This document shows, in pieces, positions 16,642 to 25,853 of a DNA stretch of 64,000 bases (the stretch's first letter is position 1; every line of letters starts with the position of its first letter). Source of the stretch: Vibrio sp. Y2-5 (lineage in GTDB: Bacteria; Pseudomonadota; Gammaproteobacteria; Enterobacterales; Vibrionaceae). A program made the translations under genes and the position numbers. Location of the stretch: NCBI RefSeq assembly GCF_014596725.1, contig NZ_JACVEG010000003.1:203884-267883 (forward strand). The letters are read 5' to 3'. The notes under the pieces are model-generated. The model made no database searches. It had not been told where the DNA came from and worked only from the letters and a program-made list of their open reading frames with translations.

Positions 16642-18063
16642 ATGAAGACAAAAACTATTACTCTTTTTGTATGCTCTCTGCTTGGTATTCAAACTGCCTA
16701 TTCTGCGCCAATTTCATTTCAACAAGCATGGGAGTTGCTGAAACAGAACAATAATTCCCTCGCCGCAGAACGTGCCAATGTAGAGCGTTACGAACATCTT
16801 AAAAATTCAAAAGGTAACCTAAACTTACCTTCCATAAGCGTGGGAGCGAACTTCACTCGATTAGATAACGACGTGACTCTCTCCGGTCAGCAAATTATGG
16901 AGAGTACAGGTCAAACTGTCCCTCTCCCTGCCGCTCTACTCAGTTCCATTGGTTCAATAACTTCAACAGTCACTGAACGAGATATATTCAGCTCTTCCAT
17001 TCGAGCCGTGTGGCCTATTTTCACTGGCGGCCGAATTTCAGCAGCCCAAGATGCCGCAATAGGAAAGAAAGAAGAAGCCCAAAGCCAGCTTGCTATGGAA
17101 ACTCAAGCTCGTTATGAAGATTTGGCAAAATACTATTACAGTGTGGTTTTAGCCCAGCAAGTTCTAGAAACACGCTCTTCTGTTGAAGCAGGACTCACAA
17201 AACACAGAGATAACGCTTTAAAACTGGAGCAGCAAGGGCAAATCGCTCATGTAGAGAGACTTCAAGCGGAAGCTTCATTAGATAAAGCGACTGTTGAGCG
17301 TAAAAAGGCACAAAAAGATCTCGATATTGCTCAGAATGCGTTAACCGAAATTCTTGGACAAACCACTCTCGTTGAACCCGATGGTGAATTGTTTGTAAAC
17401 CAGAGTCTGCCTTCAATAAACGCCTTTGTTGAACAGACACTCAATACCTATCCGGGTCTCGATCTGCTCGACGCCAAAGAAAAGCAAGCCAGCAGCTTAA
17501 TCAACGCAGAAAAAGGCAAATACTATCCAGAAGTTTACCTTTACGGTGACTACAGCCTCTATGAAGATGACTCATTGGCGAGTCAGATGAAGCCAGACTG
17601 GCTGGTTGGTATCGGCGTCAGTGTCCCTTTGCTTGAAAATACCGGTCGTAGTGATCAGATCAAGGCAGCCCATAGCGCGGTCTCGCAAGTCAAATACTTA
17701 AAGGCACAAGCGAGACAAGATCTACAAGTATTGGTGAAAAAAACGTATCTCGAAGCAGAACAGGCACTAGAAGAAGTGACAGGGTTAAACTCCAGTCTCA
17801 ATCTAGCTCAGGAAAACCTCAAGCTGCGTCAGAAAGCATTCACTCAAGGCTTATCAACATCTCTTGATGTGGTAGATGCCGAACTTTATTTGGCGAGCGT
17901 TAAAACTCAGCAATACGTTGCCAGCTTTAATTACCTTATTTCACTTAATAAATTGCTCGCACTGACCAGTGAAATGGACACATTTGATAACTACAAAAAG
18001 TCAGCAATTCCTCTGACAAGCGCTGAAACTCAAACACTTGTGAATGAAAAGGATCCATCATGA
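16642..18063 (+). CDS. TolC family outer membrane efflux protein
   Basis: A 473-residue protein with a signal peptide (ending IQTAYSA) and two outer-membrane efflux repeats, each with long Ala/Gln/Glu-rich coiled helices (for example ISAAQDAAIGKKEEAQSQLAMETQARYEDL). It forms a trimeric outer-membrane channel and periplasmic tunnel for the HlyD/permease parts encoded next. The stop overlaps the next start by 4 bases. It is one of several TolC paralogues expected in a Vibrio genome. Confidence 0.92.
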   Translation: MKTKTITLFVCSLLGIQTAYSAPISFQQAWELLKQNNNSLAAERANVERYEHLKNSKGNLNLPSISVGANFTRLDNDVTLSGQQIMESTGQTVPLPAALLSSIGSITSTVTERDIFSSSIRAVWPIFTGGRISAAQDAAIGKKEEAQSQLAMETQARYEDLAKYYYSVVLAQQVLETRSSVEAGLTKHRDNALKLEQQGQIAHVERLQAEASLDKATVERKKAQKDLDIAQNALTEILGQTTLVEPDGELFVNQSLPSINAFVEQTLNTYPGLDLLDAKEKQASSLINAEKGKYYPEVYLYGDYSLYEDDSLASQMKPDWLVGIGVSVPLLENTGRSDQIKAAHSAVSQVKYLKAQARQDLQVLVKKTYLEAEQALEEVTGLNSSLNLAQENLKLRQKAFTQGLSTSLDVVDAELYLASVKTQQYVASFNYLISLNKLLALTSEMDTFDNYKKSAIPLTSAETQTLVNEKDPS

Positions 18064-19034
18064 AGGCTGTAAAAACGACACTAGCTGCTGTATCCACCCT
18101 AGCTTTGGTTTCATGGATCGGTTATGGCTTTTATAAAGCTTATCAGCCAAAGCCTATTCACCTGCAAGGACAGATCGAATCGCAACAATATAGCATTTCC
18201 TCAAAAGTCCCGGGGCGCATAGACCAAGTGTATGTTCGCAAAGGTGATATGGTAGAAAAAGGCGAGCTGATATTCACGATTCACAGCCCAGAGATTGAAG
18301 CCAAGCTTGATCAAGCTATTGCAGGAAAAAAAGCAGCGGGTGCGTTAGCTCAGGAAGCTGAAAACGGAGCGCGTGAACAACAAATTCAAGCGGCTAAAGA
18401 CCAATGGTTAAAAGCACGCGCCGCTTCTCAGTTAGCAGAGAAGACTTATTTACGAGTCAATAATCTGTATAAAGATGGCGTGGTTGCTGAGCAGAAAAAA
18501 GATGAAGCGTTGACTCAATGGCAAGCAGCGAAGTACACCGAAAGCTCAGCGCTACAGATGTACAACATGGCTCAAGAAGGCGCTCGTAAAGAAACCAAAC
18601 AAGCTGCGGCAGAAAAAGTTCGCATGGCTGAAGGTGCAGTAGCCGAAGTGGAAGCGTATGCCGCAGATACTCAAATCTCGAGTTGGTTTGACGGAGAAGT
18701 CGCACAAGTACTAATGCAAAGTGGCGAACTGGCTCCACAAGGTTTCCCTGTTGTGACTGTTGTGGATACACAGGATTCTTGGGCCGTTCTGAATGTTCGA
18801 GAAGACCTGCTCAGCCATTTTGCTAAAGATTCGCAGTTTGATGCTTTTGTTCCAGCATTGAATAAAACGTTAGCGTTTAAAGTCACTCACATCGCAGTAA
18901 TGGGCGACTTCGCCACATGGCGTTCTACCGATGCTACGCAAGGTTTTGACTTACGCACTTTTGAAGTTGAGGCTCGTCCCGTTGAACCCGTTGACGGTTT
19001 GCGCATGGGCATGAGCGTGGTGGTTGAACTATAA
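18060..19034 (+). CDS. HlyD/EmrA-type membrane fusion protein
   Basis: A 324-residue adaptor. A single N-terminal membrane helix (about residues 7-25) is followed by a biotinyl-lipoyl segment (SSKVPGRIDQVYVRKGDMVEKGELIF) and an Ala/Gln/Lys-rich hairpin of coiled helices (about 85-205). Then come the second lipoyl half with SSWFDGEVAQVLMQSGELAPQG and a beta-barrel. It links the inner membrane permease to the TolC-like channel. It overlaps both neighbours by a few bases, indicating one transcript. Confidence 0.92.
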   Translation: MKAVKTTLAAVSTLALVSWIGYGFYKAYQPKPIHLQGQIESQQYSISSKVPGRIDQVYVRKGDMVEKGELIFTIHSPEIEAKLDQAIAGKKAAGALAQEAENGAREQQIQAAKDQWLKARAASQLAEKTYLRVNNLYKDGVVAEQKKDEALTQWQAAKYTESSALQMYNMAQEGARKETKQAAAEKVRMAEGAVAEVEAYAADTQISSWFDGEVAQVLMQSGELAPQGFPVVTVVDTQDSWAVLNVREDLLSHFAKDSQFDAFVPALNKTLAFKVTHIAVMGDFATWRSTDATQGFDLRTFEVEARPVEPVDGLRMGMSVVVEL

Positions 19035-20214
19035 AATGAAACGCGCTGTGGCTTCACCTTCTTTAGGGTCTCAATGGCAGATATTAAGGAGAGATCGTTG
19101 GTTACTCTCCTGTCTGACTTGGATACCAATTGCACTGGTTGTCATCATCTGGTGGATATTCTCTCAAGCGATTGTCCGCGATTTACCCATTGGCGTCGTG
19201 GATCTATCCCATAGTCGCCTTTCACGTCAGCTAAGCCGTGAACTGGATGCAACATCTACCCTTTCGGTAATTCGTAGTTACGCCAATGTGGCAGAAGCGA
19301 CAGATGATCTAAAGAGCACTGACATTTATGCGTATGTAGTCATTCCGAACCAGTTCGATAAAGCCATTTATCGTGGAGAGCAACCACAGGTGACCACCTT
19401 CTATAACAGCCAAATGATTCTGGTTGGAAGGCTAATCAACTCTGCCGTTGTGCAAGCACAATCCACATTTAATGCGCAGATTGAAGTGGTAAAAACACTC
19501 GCCAAAGGACAGCAAACCACTTTGGGTGCCATGAGTCACGTGTTACCGATACGCACGCAAATCACACCGTTATTTAATAAAAATACAAACTACGCTCAGT
19601 TTTTGGTTTCTGCTGTTGTTCCCGCTATTTGGCAAATAGCCATAGTGGTGACCACCATTATGATATTGGCCGCCAATCACCGAACTCACGGTTTAAGTGT
19701 CTGGGCTCAATCCAATACGCTCTCTCGTTTGATAGCAACACTCACGCCCTATTCACTTGTCTTCGCTTTGCAAGGTGCCGGTTTTCTTAGCTGGTTTTAT
19801 CATGGGTTGAACTGGCCTATGCACGGTTCTATGTCGACTGTGATCATAGCTCAGTGGTTTACAATTGTTGCCTGTATGATTATGGGTTCGTTCTTTTTCT
19901 TTATGACTTTGGACCCAGCGCGAGCGATGAGCTTCGCCGCTGCTTATACAGCACCTAGCTTTGCTTTTATGGGAATCACATTCCCGACAACAGATATGGG
20001 CACTTTGGCTCAAATTTGGCGCAGCTTGCTGCCTGTCAGTCATTATATTGATGTGCAGGTAAGCCAGGTCAGCTATGGACTCGACGCTTACTCTGCTCTT
20101 GCTTCTTTATGGCCTATGCTTGGCTATCTTCTACCACTTGGCTTAACGCTCCTATTGATTAAAAAGCATCAACGATCTGAAGAAGAAGTGAGGACTACCG
20201 ATGAATTGGTTTAG
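19024..20214 (+). CDS. ABC-2 type permease
   Basis: A 396-residue inner membrane protein of the ABC-2/YhhJ-YbhR type. There is a first helix (about residues 30-48), a large extracytoplasmic domain (about 50-180, DLPIGVVDLSHSRLSRQLSRELDAT), and five or so helices in the C-terminal half. It pairs with the next permease as a heterodimer. No nucleotide-binding subunit gene is found in the operon. It overlaps the HlyD gene by 11 bases and the next gene by 14. Confidence 0.88.
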   Translation: MNYKMKRAVASPSLGSQWQILRRDRWLLSCLTWIPIALVVIIWWIFSQAIVRDLPIGVVDLSHSRLSRQLSRELDATSTLSVIRSYANVAEATDDLKSTDIYAYVVIPNQFDKAIYRGEQPQVTTFYNSQMILVGRLINSAVVQAQSTFNAQIEVVKTLAKGQQTTLGAMSHVLPIRTQITPLFNKNTNYAQFLVSAVVPAIWQIAIVVTTIMILAANHRTHGLSVWAQSNTLSRLIATLTPYSLVFALQGAGFLSWFYHGLNWPMHGSMSTVIIAQWFTIVACMIMGSFFFFMTLDPARAMSFAAAYTAPSFAFMGITFPTTDMGTLAQIWRSLLPVSHYIDVQVSQVSYGLDAYSALASLWPMLGYLLPLGLTLLLIKKHQRSEEEVRTTDELV

Positions 20215-21346
20215 CTTGCTAAAAGCAGAAATAAAAGCCTTGTTTACCAATCCTGTAGTGGTATTAACCGTCTTTGGAGGCGTATTCTTCTATTCTTTTC
20301 TATACCCGCTCCCATACAGCCATCAAACGCCACGGGAACAAACGCTTACCGTTGTAAATTTGGATAAGAGCCAAGCCAGTTATCAGCTTGAACGAATGGT
20401 CGATGCAACGCCACAGGTCAAAGTCGTACAGCGAAATGCAACTATTGAAGAAGCAAAGCAGGCATTTTTAGATAAGCAAGTCAGCGGAATTCTGGTTATT
20501 CCTGAGCATTTCTACAAAGATTTAATGCTAGGCAAAAGCACCACGCTCGCTTATGCGGGTGATGCTTCTTACTTTTTGGTTTACGGCACATTGGTTGAAG
20601 GTCTCGCTCAAGCAGGCGGAACGTTAGCGGCGAAAACCAAAGTCGCTCGTCTTGTCGTAGACGGAGAGCCGCTTTCACTTGCCGCTAAACACTACTCACC
20701 GACCGGACAGAACTTGAAACCCACGTTTAATGCACGGATGGGATATGTAGACTACGTGGTACCAGCGGTATTTGTCCTTATTCTGCAGCAAACGATGCTG
20801 ATTGCTTCAGGCATGATGGTTGGCACACAGAAACATGGCCTTGGTTATTGGAGCCACATATCCAGTATCAAACTCATCATATTAAGGAGTGTTGTACTCA
20901 TCCCGATTTACTACCTGCTGAGTATGTATTATTTCGGCGCAAGTTTTAGCTTGCATGGTGTCAATACACTCGCACACGCATCCGAGCTGCTGACGCTATT
21001 ACTGCCATTTTTACTTTCTTCGTGTTTTATCGGCATCTGGCTTGGTTCGATTACTCCGAGACGCGAGCTCGTTACATTAGTGGTGTTGCTAAGCTCGATG
21101 CCTTTGATTTTTTCAGCAGGTTTTATATGGCCTGTTGAGGCGATTCCACAACCAATTGTATGGGCATCAAAACTGTTTCCAAGCACTCCGGCGATACAAG
21201 GCTTCTTAGCTCTCAATCAAATGAGTGCTGAATGGCGTCAGATAGCGTCTCAATGGACGTTGATGTGGGGACAAGTGATTGTTTGGTTCATGCTGGCTTG
21301 GTGGCAACTTAGCAAAGCACAACGTCACGCTTCGGAAGCAAAATAG
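20201..21346 (+). CDS. ABC-2 type permease
   Basis: A 381-residue partner of the previous permease with the same topology: a helix near residues 18-35, an extracytoplasmic domain with TLTVVNLDKSQASYQLERMV, and a C-terminal membrane bundle with PLIFSAGFIWPVEAIP. It is the last gene of the efflux operon; after its stop comes a convergent gene. Substrate unknown; relatives export antibiotics, dyes or bile-like compounds. Confidence 0.88.
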   Translation: MNWFSLLKAEIKALFTNPVVVLTVFGGVFFYSFLYPLPYSHQTPREQTLTVVNLDKSQASYQLERMVDATPQVKVVQRNATIEEAKQAFLDKQVSGILVIPEHFYKDLMLGKSTTLAYAGDASYFLVYGTLVEGLAQAGGTLAAKTKVARLVVDGEPLSLAAKHYSPTGQNLKPTFNARMGYVDYVVPAVFVLILQQTMLIASGMMVGTQKHGLGYWSHISSIKLIILRSVVLIPIYYLLSMYYFGASFSLHGVNTLAHASELLTLLLPFLLSSCFIGIWLGSITPRRELVTLVVLLSSMPLIFSAGFIWPVEAIPQPIVWASKLFPSTPAIQGFLALNQMSAEWRQIASQWTLMWGQVIVWFMLAWWQLSKAQRHASEAK

Positions 21347-21370
21347 AAGGTAGCACAGATAGCTGGCAGA

Positions 21371-21742
21371 TTACTCTTGCCAGTCTTTTCGCATCCGCTC
21401 TATGACTTCATCATCGACGCCGTGGATATTTCCGTAGAGCTCTCGGCACACCATTATTTTTAGCTTAGCTTTATGTTTTCTGGCTAACTTCTTGTAAGCG
21501 GTCATTTCCCACTGCTTAACAAAGGTGTTGGAAACCACCACATTCTTACCCTGTTGAAGCCAATAATCCGTTTGTTGCTGACACCATTGGTGTGCATCCC
21601 CAATTTCCTCGGCACGGTATTGATACTCTCCCCGCTCGTTCACAAAGTACATATCCGCTTCTAAATGAACGGCTGGTAGTGTTTTTGCCAACGTTGATTT
21701 ACCTGAACCCGGTAAACCTCGGATAAGAGTGAGAGTCAGCAT
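21371..21742 (-). CDS. Small P-loop ATPase/kinase-like protein
   Basis: A 123-residue protein with a perfect Walker A (GLPGSGKST, residues 9-17) and an HLEADMYF segment, giving the zeta-toxin/polynucleotide-kinase-like AAA_33 pattern. A helix with QQGKNVVVSNTFVKQWEM follows, as in NEDD4BP2-like P-loop proteins. It probably phosphorylates or binds a nucleotide or nucleic acid end; the substrate is unknown. The gene stands alone and converges on the efflux operon. Confidence 0.85.
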   Translation of the reverse strand: MLTLTLIRGLPGSGKSTLAKTLPAVHLEADMYFVNERGEYQYRAEEIGDAHQWCQQQTDYWLQQGKNVVVSNTFVKQWEMTAYKKLARKHKAKLKIMVCRELYGNIHGVDDEVIERMRKDWQE

Positions 21743-21830
21743 GATGAACCCGTCAATAAGATATAAAATTATGAAATAACCGCGTAGGGCGTGAATATTA
21801 ACTTAATTTGCTGTTGTCTGCATTTTGCTA

Positions 21831-21878
21831 TCGACATCTGCAAATAGTTAGGCTATAAGTCTAGATGTTTAGACGTCC
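21831..21878 (+). promoter_or_regulatory. metA promoter with two MetJ boxes
   Basis: A TCGACA -35 (21831-21836) and TATAAG -10 (21854-21859) are separated by 17 bases. Two adjacent 8-bp met boxes, AGATGTTT (21863-21870) and AGACGTCC (21871-21878), cover the expected start of transcription. The consensus is AGACGTCT, the site where MetJ with S-adenosylmethionine represses. Confidence 0.82.
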
Positions 21879-21903
21879 AAAATGTTAGCTAAGGGAGAAA
21901 GCT

Positions 21904-22845
21904 GTGCCAATTAGGATCCCCGATCAACTACCTGCAAGTGATGTATTACGTAAAGAGAACATCTTCGTGATGCCAGAATCTCGTGCGTCAACGCAGGAAA
22001 TCCGCCCACTTAAAATTTTGATCTTGAATCTGATGCCGAAAAAGATTGAGACCGAGACTCAATTTTTACGTCTACTCTCCAATTCCCCTCTCCAATTGGA
22101 TATCGAGCTGTTACGCATTGATGATCGCCCAAGTAAAAATACACCGGAAGAACACCTTAATGCTTTCTATCGTCAGTTTGACAAAATTAAGGATCGCAAC
22201 TTCGATGGTCTGATCATCACTGGAGCCCCTCTGGGCTTAGTTCAGTTTGAAGATGTGGCGTACTGGGATCACTTACAAACCATCATGAATTGGGCAAAAA
22301 GCCACGTTACTTCAACACTTTATGTGTGCTGGGCAGCTCAAGCTGGTTTGAAATTGCTGTATAACTTGCCAAAAAGAACACGTAAGGAAAAACTCTCTGG
22401 AGTTTATCGCCACGATATTCATCAGCCGTACCACCCTGTTTTGCGTGGTTTTGATGATACCTTTTTGGCCCCTCATTCACGTTATGCCGATTTTGAAGCC
22501 GACTTTTTAGGTGAGCATACTGACTTAGACATACTCGCGACTTCAGATGTCGCGGGCGTGTACTTAGCATCAACGAAAGATAAGCGTAACGTGTTCGTTA
22601 CGGGTCATCCTGAATACGATGCCAACACACTGCACAATGAATATATTCGTGATTTAGGTGAAGGTATGGAGCCGATGATCCCTGTGAACTATTACCCGAA
22701 TGACAATCCGGATAATCAGCCTAGAGCAAGTTGGCGAAGTCATGGTCATCTGCTGTTTGCTAACTGGTTAAACTACTGTGTTTACCAACAAACACCGTTT
22801 GATTTGGAACACTTTAGCGAAGACAAGTTCACGAAAGACGACTAG
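21904..22845 (+). CDS. metA: Homoserine O-succinyltransferase
   Basis: A 313-residue enzyme that acylates homoserine to begin methionine synthesis. The catalytic Cys is residue 142 ([10 protein letters not shown]), and the His/Glu pair is in TGHPEYD near 235-237. Length and [11 protein letters not shown] start are those of MetA. It uses a GTG start codon after GGGAGAAAGCT. Whether succinyl- or acetyl-CoA is preferred cannot be read with certainty. Repression by MetJ is indicated by the upstream boxes. Confidence 0.96.
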   Translation: MPIRIPDQLPASDVLRKENIFVMPESRASTQEIRPLKILILNLMPKKIETETQFLRLLSNSPLQLDIELLRIDDRPSKNTPEEHLNAFYRQFDKIKDRNFDGLIITGAPLGLVQFEDVAYWDHLQTIMNWAKSHVTSTLYVCWAAQAGLKLLYNLPKRTRKEKLSGVYRHDIHQPYHPVLRGFDDTFLAPHSRYADFEADFLGEHTDLDILATSDVAGVYLASTKDKRNVFVTGHPEYDANTLHNEYIRDLGEGMEPMIPVNYYPNDNPDNQPRASWRSHGHLLFANWLNYCVYQQTPFDLEHFSEDKFTKDD

Positions 22846-22879
22846 TCGAAGAGCAAAGCATTATTTCTGCGCATACTCT

Positions 22880-22907
22880 AAGCCCGCTAACATAAGCGGG
22901 CTTTTTT
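22880..22907 (+). terminator. metA rho-independent terminator
   Basis: An AAGCCCGCT/AGCGGGCTT stem followed by six T residues, 35 bases after the metA stop. Confidence 0.9.
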
Positions 22908-23011
22908 ATTCACTCCATTGAATATGCAGAACCTGTCGCATAAATTTTCACCACAACTTCGATAATCAATTGATTTCATTATCATACTTGAAAAATTCAA
23001 GGAGTTAGTCA

Positions 23012-23722
23012 ATGAAATCAATACTCAGCTTTTTGCTATCATTTGCCCTTTTGGGATGCATGATGGTTGAACAACAAGACACTCTCCAGCAAGCCAGCAA
23101 CTCGATAGAAAAAGCGGAATCGAGAATAACATTAGGCCTAGGTTATTTAGAAAATGGCAACATGCCTAAAGCACGAGAGAACCTTGAAAAGGCGCTAGAA
23201 CATGCTCCGGAATACTATCGAGCTATGCTTGCCATTGCTCATTACTACGATGTCGTTGGCGAAAAAGATAAAGCGCTTGAAGCTTACGAAGATGCGCTGA
23301 GCGAACATGACAACAATGGTCAAGTGCTTAACAACTATGGTGCATTCCTGTGCAAAATAGGCGATTACCAACAAGCAGATAAATATTTTAATCAAGCCGT
23401 AGAACAAACCAACTACTACTTGGTAGCAGAAAGCTATGAAAATGCGGGGTTGTGTGCAACGAAATATGGCAATTTGAGTAAAGCGAAAACATACTTTAGT
23501 CGTGCCATAGACCACGACCCACAACGTTTTCGTTCAATCTTACAATTGTCAAAGCTAGAAATAGATTCAGGAGAGTTTTCCAAGGCACGGGTAAGACTTA
23601 TGCAGTTTCATCAAAACCATGGCTATCAAAAGGCATCACTGCACTTGTTGGCAAATTTAGAACGGCGAGCAGGAAACATAAGATTGGAACAAAAATATTT
23701 ATCGTTACTTAACCAACGGTAA
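23012..23722 (+). CDS. TPR lipoprotein, PilF/PilW-like
   Basis: A 236-residue lipoprotein. The lipobox is LLGC at residues 13-16. About four TPR units follow, such as ALGYLENGNMPKARENLEKALEHAPE, ending with a further unit near residue 180. This is the arrangement of PilF/PilW, the pilotin that brings the type IV pilus secretin to the outer membrane. It lies apart from pilus genes and outside the usual ispG-region neighbourhood of pilF, so it could be a paralogue with another role. It has AAGGAG before the ATG. Confidence 0.85.
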   Translation: MKSILSFLLSFALLGCMMVEQQDTLQQASNSIEKAESRITLGLGYLENGNMPKARENLEKALEHAPEYYRAMLAIAHYYDVVGEKDKALEAYEDALSEHDNNGQVLNNYGAFLCKIGDYQQADKYFNQAVEQTNYYLVAESYENAGLCATKYGNLSKAKTYFSRAIDHDPQRFRSILQLSKLEIDSGEFSKARVRLMQFHQNHGYQKASLHLLANLERRAGNIRLEQKYLSLLNQR

Positions 23723-23730
23723 GCTAAACG

Positions 23731-23952
23731 TCATTTAGAGTTGTTCGGGCGGCCATTATTGCCGCCTTTTCTATCGCGATAATGCACTCTACGCAAGCGT
23801 CGTACTTTTGTCGCCCTCTGTATCTTCTGGTATTCGCGATAAACGATACGGATAAACAGAACCAGTCCAACAAGCAACAATAGTGAAAACACACTCAAGA
23901 ATGGTTTACATAACCAATCGGGTTGGCAAGGTTGAAAGAACACAAAGTCCAT
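23731..23952 (-). CDS. Small membrane protein with basic tail
   Basis: A 73-residue protein with one helix (about residues 18-38, LSVFSLLLLVGLVLFIRIVY) and an Arg/Lys-rich C-terminus (RRLRRVHYRDRKGG). The ribosome site AGGAGG just before ATG is strong, supporting a real gene. Family not recognised. Confidence 0.7.
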   Translation of the reverse strand: MDFVFFQPCQPDWLCKPFLSVFSLLLLVGLVLFIRIVYREYQKIQRATKVRRLRRVHYRDRKGGNNGRPNNSK

Positions 23953-23996
23953 ACTTACCTCCTTCGCTTCTATAGAGTTGTTCCACTACCGTTATA

Positions 23997-25166
23997 TTAG
24001 CAACTAGCTTTAAACCACAGCTTGCGCTGCTCAACATTTTGAAAAGTCCATGCAATAAAACGACTTATCTTTTGTCCTTGCTGCATCTCTACTACTTTTA
24101 TCGACTCGACGCCAACTTTCTGAAGCTGTTTTTTCATCCAACGAACATTATCACTTTTTGAAATCAAGGTTGTGAACCACAAAACCTGCTGACCAAACTG
24201 CTGGCTTTCAAACGCCATGTTCTTAATAAATGCCGCTTCACCGCCGGGACACCAAAGCTCAGCTTTCTGTCCACCAAAGTTGAGAGTCGTTTTTTCATCT
24301 TGCTTAGAAAGCGGTGGCTGACTTATTAAACCTTTTTTCTTTTTGTTCGCTTGAAGGTTTTTTAGCTTTCGCTGCGTCCCTTGTTCTGCTTCGGCTAGAG
24401 AAGCATGAAACGGTGGATTACAAGTCGTCACATCGTATTTTTCATTTGGCTGAATAATGCCTGAAAAGATCGATTTGCTATCACTCTGTAAACGGCACTC
24501 TATTCGGCCTTTCAGATTGTGGTTGTGCAGAGCAATGTTATTAGCTTGCTTTACCGACGCAGGGTCAACATCACTACCTACATAGCTCCAACCGTATTCC
24601 GTGACACCAATGATCGGATAAATACAATTCGCACCTACTCCTATATCAAGTGCACGAACGCCATTTTGTTTTAGCGACGAATTCTCTGATTGCAGCAAAT
24701 CAGCAACGCGGTGGATGTAGTCTGCACGTCCAGGAATCGGCGGGCACAAGTAGCCCTGTGGAATATCCCAGAACGTCACACCATAGTGCAATGCAAGTAA
24801 CGCTTTGTTCAGTAGCTTAACGGCTATCGGGTCAGAGAAGGAAATACTCCAATCACCTTTTGGATTTTTAATCAGGTGAGGCTTTAACTCCGGTAACACT
24901 TTGCACAACGCCATAAAGTCATAATTACCTTTGTGGCGATTTCTGTTGTGTAACCCCTCTTTGCCCTTCGTCACTGAGTTTTGTTTAACCGTTGGTTTTG
25001 CGTTTCCGCTTGATTTCGGTTGTGCTAGTGGTTTGGACTTTGAAGCCTTAGATGCAGAATACGGTTTCTTACTGCTCACCTTTTTTTCGTTAGCAGCTTT
25101 CTCTTTCACTGTATTTTTACTGCGTGTTTTTCCGTGAGTTTTCCCAGCATGAGCTCGATTGTTCAT
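23997..25166 (-). CDS. rlmF: 23S rRNA (adenine-1618-N6)-methyltransferase
   Basis: A 389-residue methyltransferase. A Lys/Ser-rich basic tail of about 85 residues precedes the RlmF core. The core has the SAM-binding loop [13 protein letters not shown] and the catalytic NPPF motif in [10 protein letters not shown]. It methylates N6 of A1618 in 23S rRNA. The start overlaps the YgjP-type gene in an ATGA junction, so the two are co-transcribed. Confidence 0.95.
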   Translation of the reverse strand: MNNRAHAGKTHGKTRSKNTVKEKAANEKKVSSKKPYSASKASKSKPLAQPKSSGNAKPTVKQNSVTKGKEGLHNRNRHKGNYDFMALCKVLPELKPHLIKNPKGDWSISFSDPIAVKLLNKALLALHYGVTFWDIPQGYLCPPIPGRADYIHRVADLLQSENSSLKQNGVRALDIGVGANCIYPIIGVTEYGWSYVGSDVDPASVKQANNIALHNHNLKGRIECRLQSDSKSIFSGIIQPNEKYDVTTCNPPFHASLAEAEQGTQRKLKNLQANKKKKGLISQPPLSKQDEKTTLNFGGQKAELWCPGGEAAFIKNMAFESQQFGQQVLWFTTLISKSDNVRWMKKQLQKVGVESIKVVEMQQGQKISRFIAWTFQNVEQRKLWFKASC

Positions 25167-25669
25167 CCGTTACCTCGGCTTAATTCTAAGACCATCATGT
25201 AAATGCGCGCGTCCAGTTCATACTGGTGATAATTCGGTTCCATATGGCAGCAAAGTTGATAGAAGGATTTGTTGTGATCTTTTTCTCGCAGATGCGCAAG
25301 CTCGTGAACAACCAACATTCTTAATAAAGGCTCAGGGGCGTTTTTAAACATACTGGCAATACGTATTTCATTTTTAGATTTGATCTTATTGCCATGGACT
25401 TTTGATACGTAAGTATGAAGCCCCAAAGCATTGTTGATTAGGTGTATTTTACTGTCGTAAACCACCTTGCTCAGCGGCGCAGTTTTCTTCATATACTGAT
25501 TCTTAATCGCCATCGTATATTCAAACAGTGCCTTCTCACTTTGAATAGAATGACGTTCAGGGTAACGCTGCTCGAACCAAGGAATAAGCTTATCGTTATC
25601 AACCAACTTTTGGACTGACTCGACAATGTGGGCAGGATAACCTTGAATGTATCTAAGTACTGAATTCAT
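25163..25669 (-). CDS. YgjP-like metallopeptidase (DUF45)
   Basis: A 168-residue protein. The zinc site is HELAH, with a downstream conserved E/Y region ([14 protein letters not shown]), matching the YgjP/SprT-like DUF45 metal-dependent hydrolase group. Cellular substrate unknown. The frame extends upstream to 25732, but the [12 protein letters not shown] start at 25669 begins the family-like region, so I chose it. It is upstream of and coupled to rlmF. Confidence 0.82.
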   Translation of the reverse strand: MNSVLRYIQGYPAHIVESVQKLVDNDKLIPWFEQRYPERHSIQSEKALFEYTMAIKNQYMKKTAPLSKVVYDSKIHLINNALGLHTYVSKVHGNKIKSKNEIRIASMFKNAPEPLLRMLVVHELAHLREKDHNKSFYQLCCHMEPNYHQYELDARIYMMVLELSRGNG

Positions 25670-25853
25670 ACGTATTTTTGAAAGCCTTAAAATGAAGCCG
25701 CACAGTGTAGCGGAAAGTCGATAATGATTCACGTATTAGGCTTTGGCAAATGCAGAGATAGGTTTGTATCAAGTCTGAATGAACGAAACTGGAACATGGA
25801 AAATCTAGGCACCAGGCGATTTTCCATTGCTTTTAATAAGGTATGAGCTAGGT

